DNA from: Streptomyces sclerotialus
GTDB taxonomy: Bacteria; Actinomycetota; Actinomycetes; Streptomycetales; Streptomycetaceae
Assembly (NCBI RefSeq): GCF_040907265.1
Contig: NZ_JBFOHP010000002.1
Location: 8,122,001-8,186,000 of the forward strand
Reading direction: 5' to 3'
Length of the DNA: 64,000 nt
A model generated the notes under the pieces. It saw only the letters and a list, made by a program, of their open reading frames with translations, had not been told where the DNA came from and ran no database searches. The position numbers were made by a program, and so were the translations under genes. Below, one piece after another: positions 59,792 through 64,000 of this stretch (positions are counted from its first letter, which is position 1; the number at the start of each line of letters is the position of its first letter).

Positions 59792-60172
59792 CTACCGCCG
59801 GTCGGCGGGCAGGGCGCAGGCCGGAGTACCTCCTGGGAGCCGATGACGGTTGTGCGCGATGAGCTGATAGAGGGCACGAGCGAGCCAGCGCATCGGTGGG
59901 AAGGTGAGCGTCGCTCCCAGCACAGCCCACCCTTTTCCCGCGCTCATCAGCAGTTTGGCGACGGCCTGCGCGCCACCGTGCACCTCGTTGGTGGGTGTCA
60001 CCCACAGCACCTCGTGCTCAGCCCGCCGACGTGGCACACCGAAGGAGGCCAAGGGAGCCCGCTGCCACGGAATCGATGCGCAACGGGGGCGAAGATGCCG
60101 CTCGATGAATCTCACCGAGGAGGTGCAGAAACTACAGTCCCCATCAAAAACCAGCACAGGCCGAGTTCGCAT
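59792..60172 (-). CDS. DCC-type thiol-disulfide oxidoreductase-like protein (DUF393)
   Basis: This 126-residue protein has the DCC signature FDGDCSFCTSSVRFI near its start (the D-x-x-C-x-x-C motif), then VTPTNEVHGGAQAVAKLLMS and MRWLARALYQLIAHNRHRLP. Family members are thioredoxin-like without confirmed substrates. The ATG at 60172 is the start; upstream codons lack homology. Confidence 0.85.
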   Translation of the reverse strand: MRTRPVLVFDGDCSFCTSSVRFIERHLRPRCASIPWQRAPLASFGVPRRRAEHEVLWVTPTNEVHGGAQAVAKLLMSAGKGWAVLGATLTFPPMRWLARALYQLIAHNRHRLPGGTPACALPADRR

Positions 60173-60495
60173 GATTCCATCATGCCGTCTGCGGGCAGCC
60201 CCGCCGGCAGACGCGCGTGAGCCATCAGGGGCGACGGAAGGTGAAGCGGCGGCCGTCCGTCCGTGCCTGCGTGAGTCCGTGCGCGCCCGTAAGCCCGTAA
60301 GCCCGTGAGTCCTTATGGCCGTATGCCCGTATTTCGTTTTCCGTGAGCGTCGTGCGTGATACGGGCCGCCACAGGGCGAGAAACGAGGTGCGCCCGGCCG
60401 GCGCGTATCGTATGCGCGCCACAAGGTGTTCTGCCACGCACGTGGATCGGCGATGTTCACTCCCTGGTTCGTTCCTGGCCACATCGAACGGCCTC
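60173..60495. other. gene-free region with short direct repeats
   Basis: This 323-bp gap between the DUF393 gene start and the glycosyltransferase stop has no supported gene. Around 60250-60330 it contains clustered short repeats (cccgtaag, ccgtccgt, gtgagtcc). Confidence 0.45.
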
Positions 60496-61600
60496 TCACT
60501 TTCGGCCGAGCAGCGTCGACAGTTGGGTGTACGTATGGTCCCAGCTCCATTGGCGCTGTACCCAGGCGCGGCCCTTCGCGCCCATTTCACGGGCGGTTTC
60601 CGGGTCCTGGAGCAGCTGGGTCAGGCGCTGTGCGACCGCATCGACGTCGCGGCCGTTGACGACGTAACCGGTCTCGCCGTCCTGTACGGCCTCGGGCGCG
60701 CCGCCCGAGTCGCCCGCGAGCACCGGCAGACCGGCGGCGGCTGCCTCCAGGAACACGATGCCGAGCCCTTCGACCTCGAGGCCGAAGCGGCGGGTGCGGC
60801 ACGGCATGGCGAACACGTCCGCACTCGCGTAGGTGGCGGGCATCTCGGCGTGTGCGCGGCCGCCTTCGATGAGTACGGCGTCGGCGACGCCCTCCACGGC
60901 GGCCAGCTCGCGAAGCCCTTCGGCGTACGGGCCGTCGCCTACCAGGCGCAGGACGGCGCCGGGTATCGCTCGCCGGACCTGCGGCAATGCGCGGATCAGG
61001 GTGTCCTGGCCCTTGCGCGGCACCAGGCGGGCCGCGCAGAGAATGACCGGGCGTCGGGGAGCAATGCCGGTTTCCGGGGGCTCGTGTCCGCCGGAGACGG
61101 GGTGGAATGCCGACGCGTCCACGCCGGGTGCCAGGCGCGCCATCCGGTCCGCGACGCGTGGGCCGAGCGCGGCGGCGATGGGACCGCGGGTGGCGGGGCC
61201 GAGGTAGGTGACGGTGTCGACCGTGTCCGCTATGCGGCGCAGCGCCGTTCGCGCCCCTGGTGCGCGCGCCCACCACACTTCGTGTCCGTGTGTCGTGGCG
61301 ACGATCCGCCGTACGTCCGTCTCGCGGCGCAGCCGACCGGCCAGCAACCCGAGCGGGGCCGCGGCCCCGAACCACACACTGTCGCAGTCGAACTTCCTTG
61401 CCAGGGCCACCGCTCTGCGCGCCACGCGAGGCGTCGGCAGCAGCGTGCGCGACCGGTCGCGGGCGACGGGGAACGCCTGCCGGGCGTCGAAGGCGGCGCT
61501 GCCGGGTGCGTCGGAGGCGTAGACGAGCACCTCGCCGGGCGGGAACCGGGCGGCCATGGCGTGCACGAAGGTTTCGATGCCGCCCTGCCGGGGCGGGAAG

Positions 61601-61629
<29 letters not shown>
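60496..61629 (-). CDS. GT4-family glycosyltransferase, mannosyltransferase type
   Basis: A 377-residue GT-B enzyme. The N-terminal TLIVTNDFPPRQGGIETFVH is typical of actinobacterial PimB/PimC-like mannosyltransferases. The donor site includes LVPRKGQDTLIRALPQV, GPYAEGLRELA and the E-x7-E motif in RFGLEVEGLGIVFLEAAAAG. It probably transfers mannose to a lipid or polyprenyl acceptor at the membrane. It starts inside the end of the next gene (29-bp overlap), so the two form an operon. Confidence 0.88.
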
Positions 61630-62854
<1,225 letters not shown>

Positions 62855-62996
62855 GACCAGGACGTTAGGGATCGGAGGGGGTCCGGCGCGTCGGAGCAGG
62901 CTCCGCTCTCTGCGGTCAACCCGTGGTACTACACGGTGTCGTTGGATCATCCTCGACGACGACGCGGCCTCGGGCGGCCGGCCCGAGGATGGAGGC

Positions 62997-64000
62997 ATGA
63001 GGCTCTCCCCGCGCGCATGGTTCGCCTCCCCGTTCTTCCCGTGGGTCACGGGCGGGGTGCTGACCGTCCTCGCCGTCCCCGAGATCCGGCGCATGGACGC
63101 CATGTCACCGGTCATCCTGGCCGCCACCTTCGCGGCCACCGTCCCGTTGATATGGCGCCGCTCGCACCCGGCCGTCGCGTACGTGTCCGTGGCCGGCTCC
63201 TTCGCGAGCTGGCTGACCTGGGGCCAGCTGTGGGTGACCGCGTGCGTGGCCGGTTCCCTGGGCTTCTTCACACTCGCCAGGCACCGGGTGACCGCCCCGT
63301 TCGTCCTCGCTGCGTGCGGAGCGGCCGGTGCGTTCCTGGTCAACTGGCTGCGCATACTGCGCGGCTACTACGGGCAGTACGGGCCGGAAGCCCTCACCGC
63401 GACGCACTTCGTCGACGGCTTCATGATCGCGGTGGCCATCGTTGCCACGGTCAGCCTCGGCGACGCGCTGCGCAGCCGGGAGGAGACCCGTAAGGTACGC
63501 GACACCGCACAGGCCCGGCTGATCGCCGAGGAACGCCGCCGGGCGGTGGCCGAGGAACGTGCCGTCATCGCCCGCGAACTGCACGACGTGGTCGCCCACT
63601 CCGTCTCGGTGATCGCGCTGCAGGCGGAGAGCGCCACCTACACCACGCCTGACCTCTCCCCGCAGGCGCGCGACGGCTTCCAGCAGATCGCCGCCTCGGC
63701 CCGTTCCTCGCTGACCGAGCTGCGACAACTGCTGGGCGTCCTGCGCTCGGGCACCGCCGTGTACGGTGCCGCGCAACCGCAGCTGCCTGGCGGCGCGGAC
63801 CTGGCCAGCGGTACGGCCCTGGCCAGCGGCGCGCAAGTTCCCGGCGGTGCGAAGCTGGGCGGTGCCGCGGAACTCCCCGGTGGCGTAGGGCTAAGCGGCG
63901 GTGTGGAGCCGGCCGGTGGTGCGTCCCTGGCCGGTGGCGCGAGGCTGGGCGGTGGCGCGGAACTCGCCGGCGGCGTGGAGCGAGGCGGTGGCGTGGAGCC
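62997..64000 (+). CDS. NarL-type sensor histidine kinase, truncated by the window edge
   Basis: The visible 334 residues hold about five membrane helices (WFASPFFPWVTGGVLTVLAV to MIAVAIVATVSLGDAL). A linker helix and the HisKA_3 dimerisation domain with phospho-acceptor His196 in ARELHDVVAHSVSVIALQAE follow. After RSSLTELRQLLGVLRSG comes a Gly-rich hexapeptide repeat that runs to the edge; the ATPase domain would follow. ATG 62997 has GGATGG upstream. Its response regulator is probably just beyond the window. Confidence 0.85.
   Translation, partial: MRLSPRAWFASPFFPWVTGGVLTVLAVPEIRRMDAMSPVILAATFAATVPLIWRRSHPAVAYVSVAGSFASWLTWGQLWVTACVAGSLGFFTLARHRVTAPFVLAACGAAGAFLVNWLRILRGYYGQYGPEALTATHFVDGFMIAVAIVATVSLGDALRSREETRKVRDTAQARLIAEERRRAVAEERAVIARELHDVVAHSVSVIALQAESATYTTPDLSPQARDGFQQIAASARSSLTELRQLLGVLRSGTAVYGAAQPQLPGGADLASGTALASGAQVPGGAKLGGAAELPGGVGLSGGVEPAGGASLAGGARLGGGAELAGGVERGGGVE
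63789..64000 (+). repeat. 18-bp in-frame tandem repeat in the histidine kinase gene
   Basis: Twelve consecutive 18-bp units begin at 63789 and stay exactly in register to the window end. They encode hexapeptides such as GGADLA, SGTALA, GGAKLG, GGASLA, GGARLG and GGAELA. Third-position variation shows that it is not a recent expansion. Confidence 0.88.

Overview
The DNA is very GC-rich, with Streptomyces-type gene density, GTG starts, rare TTA codons and stacks of genes sharing GTGA/ATGA stop-start overlaps. This points to a Streptomyces (or close actinomycete) chromosome, in an accessory, specialised-metabolism region. I saw no tRNA, rRNA or CRISPR array.

Left part (1-13.2 kb): the window opens inside the 5' end of an AMP-binding/adenylation gene. 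Next is a StrR/NovG-type ParB-domain regulator that carries a consensus StrR operator inside its own reading frame. Then come a 13-copy GACCGTTCC array with ~22 bp period and a graveyard of gene fragments (hydrolase, IS5-type transposase, ATP-dependent DNA ligase, narG). Small metabolic genes follow: nitroreductase/TetR pair with two matching operators, alpha/beta hydrolase, alcohol dehydrogenase, methyltransferase and FAD enzyme. Interspersed are a broken TerD-like gene, a frameshifted SseB/DUF1266 gene and an aldehyde dehydrogenase tail.

Middle (13.6-25.6 kb): a large AfsR-type SARP regulator with three TTA codons. Next to it are a 107-residue candidate precursor peptide with a TTA codon and a cobalamin-type RiPP radical SAM C-methyltransferase. 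On the other strand are a subtilase and a small partner protein. Beyond these lie an unusual lectin-propeller/metzincin fusion, a HEAT-like protein with a decapeptide MPGE tail, a lipase bracketed by 12-bp Cys-codon repeats, and an orphan response regulator.

Polyketide cluster (25.6-42.1 kb): a type II PKS in the angucycline order cyclase-KSalpha-KSbeta-ACP-KR-aromatase/cyclase-oxygenase-oxygenase. It continues as one polycistron into a hydrolase and a DUF427 protein, then a VioB-type ferritin-like protein. It has its own acyl-CoA carboxylase (accA at 25.6 kb; accB-accE at 38.5-40.4 kb) for malonyl-CoA supply. A divergent pair encodes a lipocalin-like protein and a questin-oxidase-like protein. 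Arrays of 11-bp direct repeats (TGTCAG-type) in both cluster promoters look like SARP boxes; TTA codons in the KR and accB genes suggest bldA control.

Right part (42-64 kb): exporter and regulators, an NlpC/P60-like secreted protein with Ser in place of the catalytic Cys, a beta-lactamase-fold hydrolase and a DUF4232 lipoprotein. Then comes a probable conflict/defence locus (49.3-57.3 kb): MoxR ATPase, VWA protein, TIR-TM-WD40 protein, lipoprotein and DUF4231 (SLATT-like) membrane protein. The window ends with housekeeping-like enzymes, two membrane-glycan glycosyltransferases and a truncated histidine kinase with an 18-bp tandem-repeat insert.
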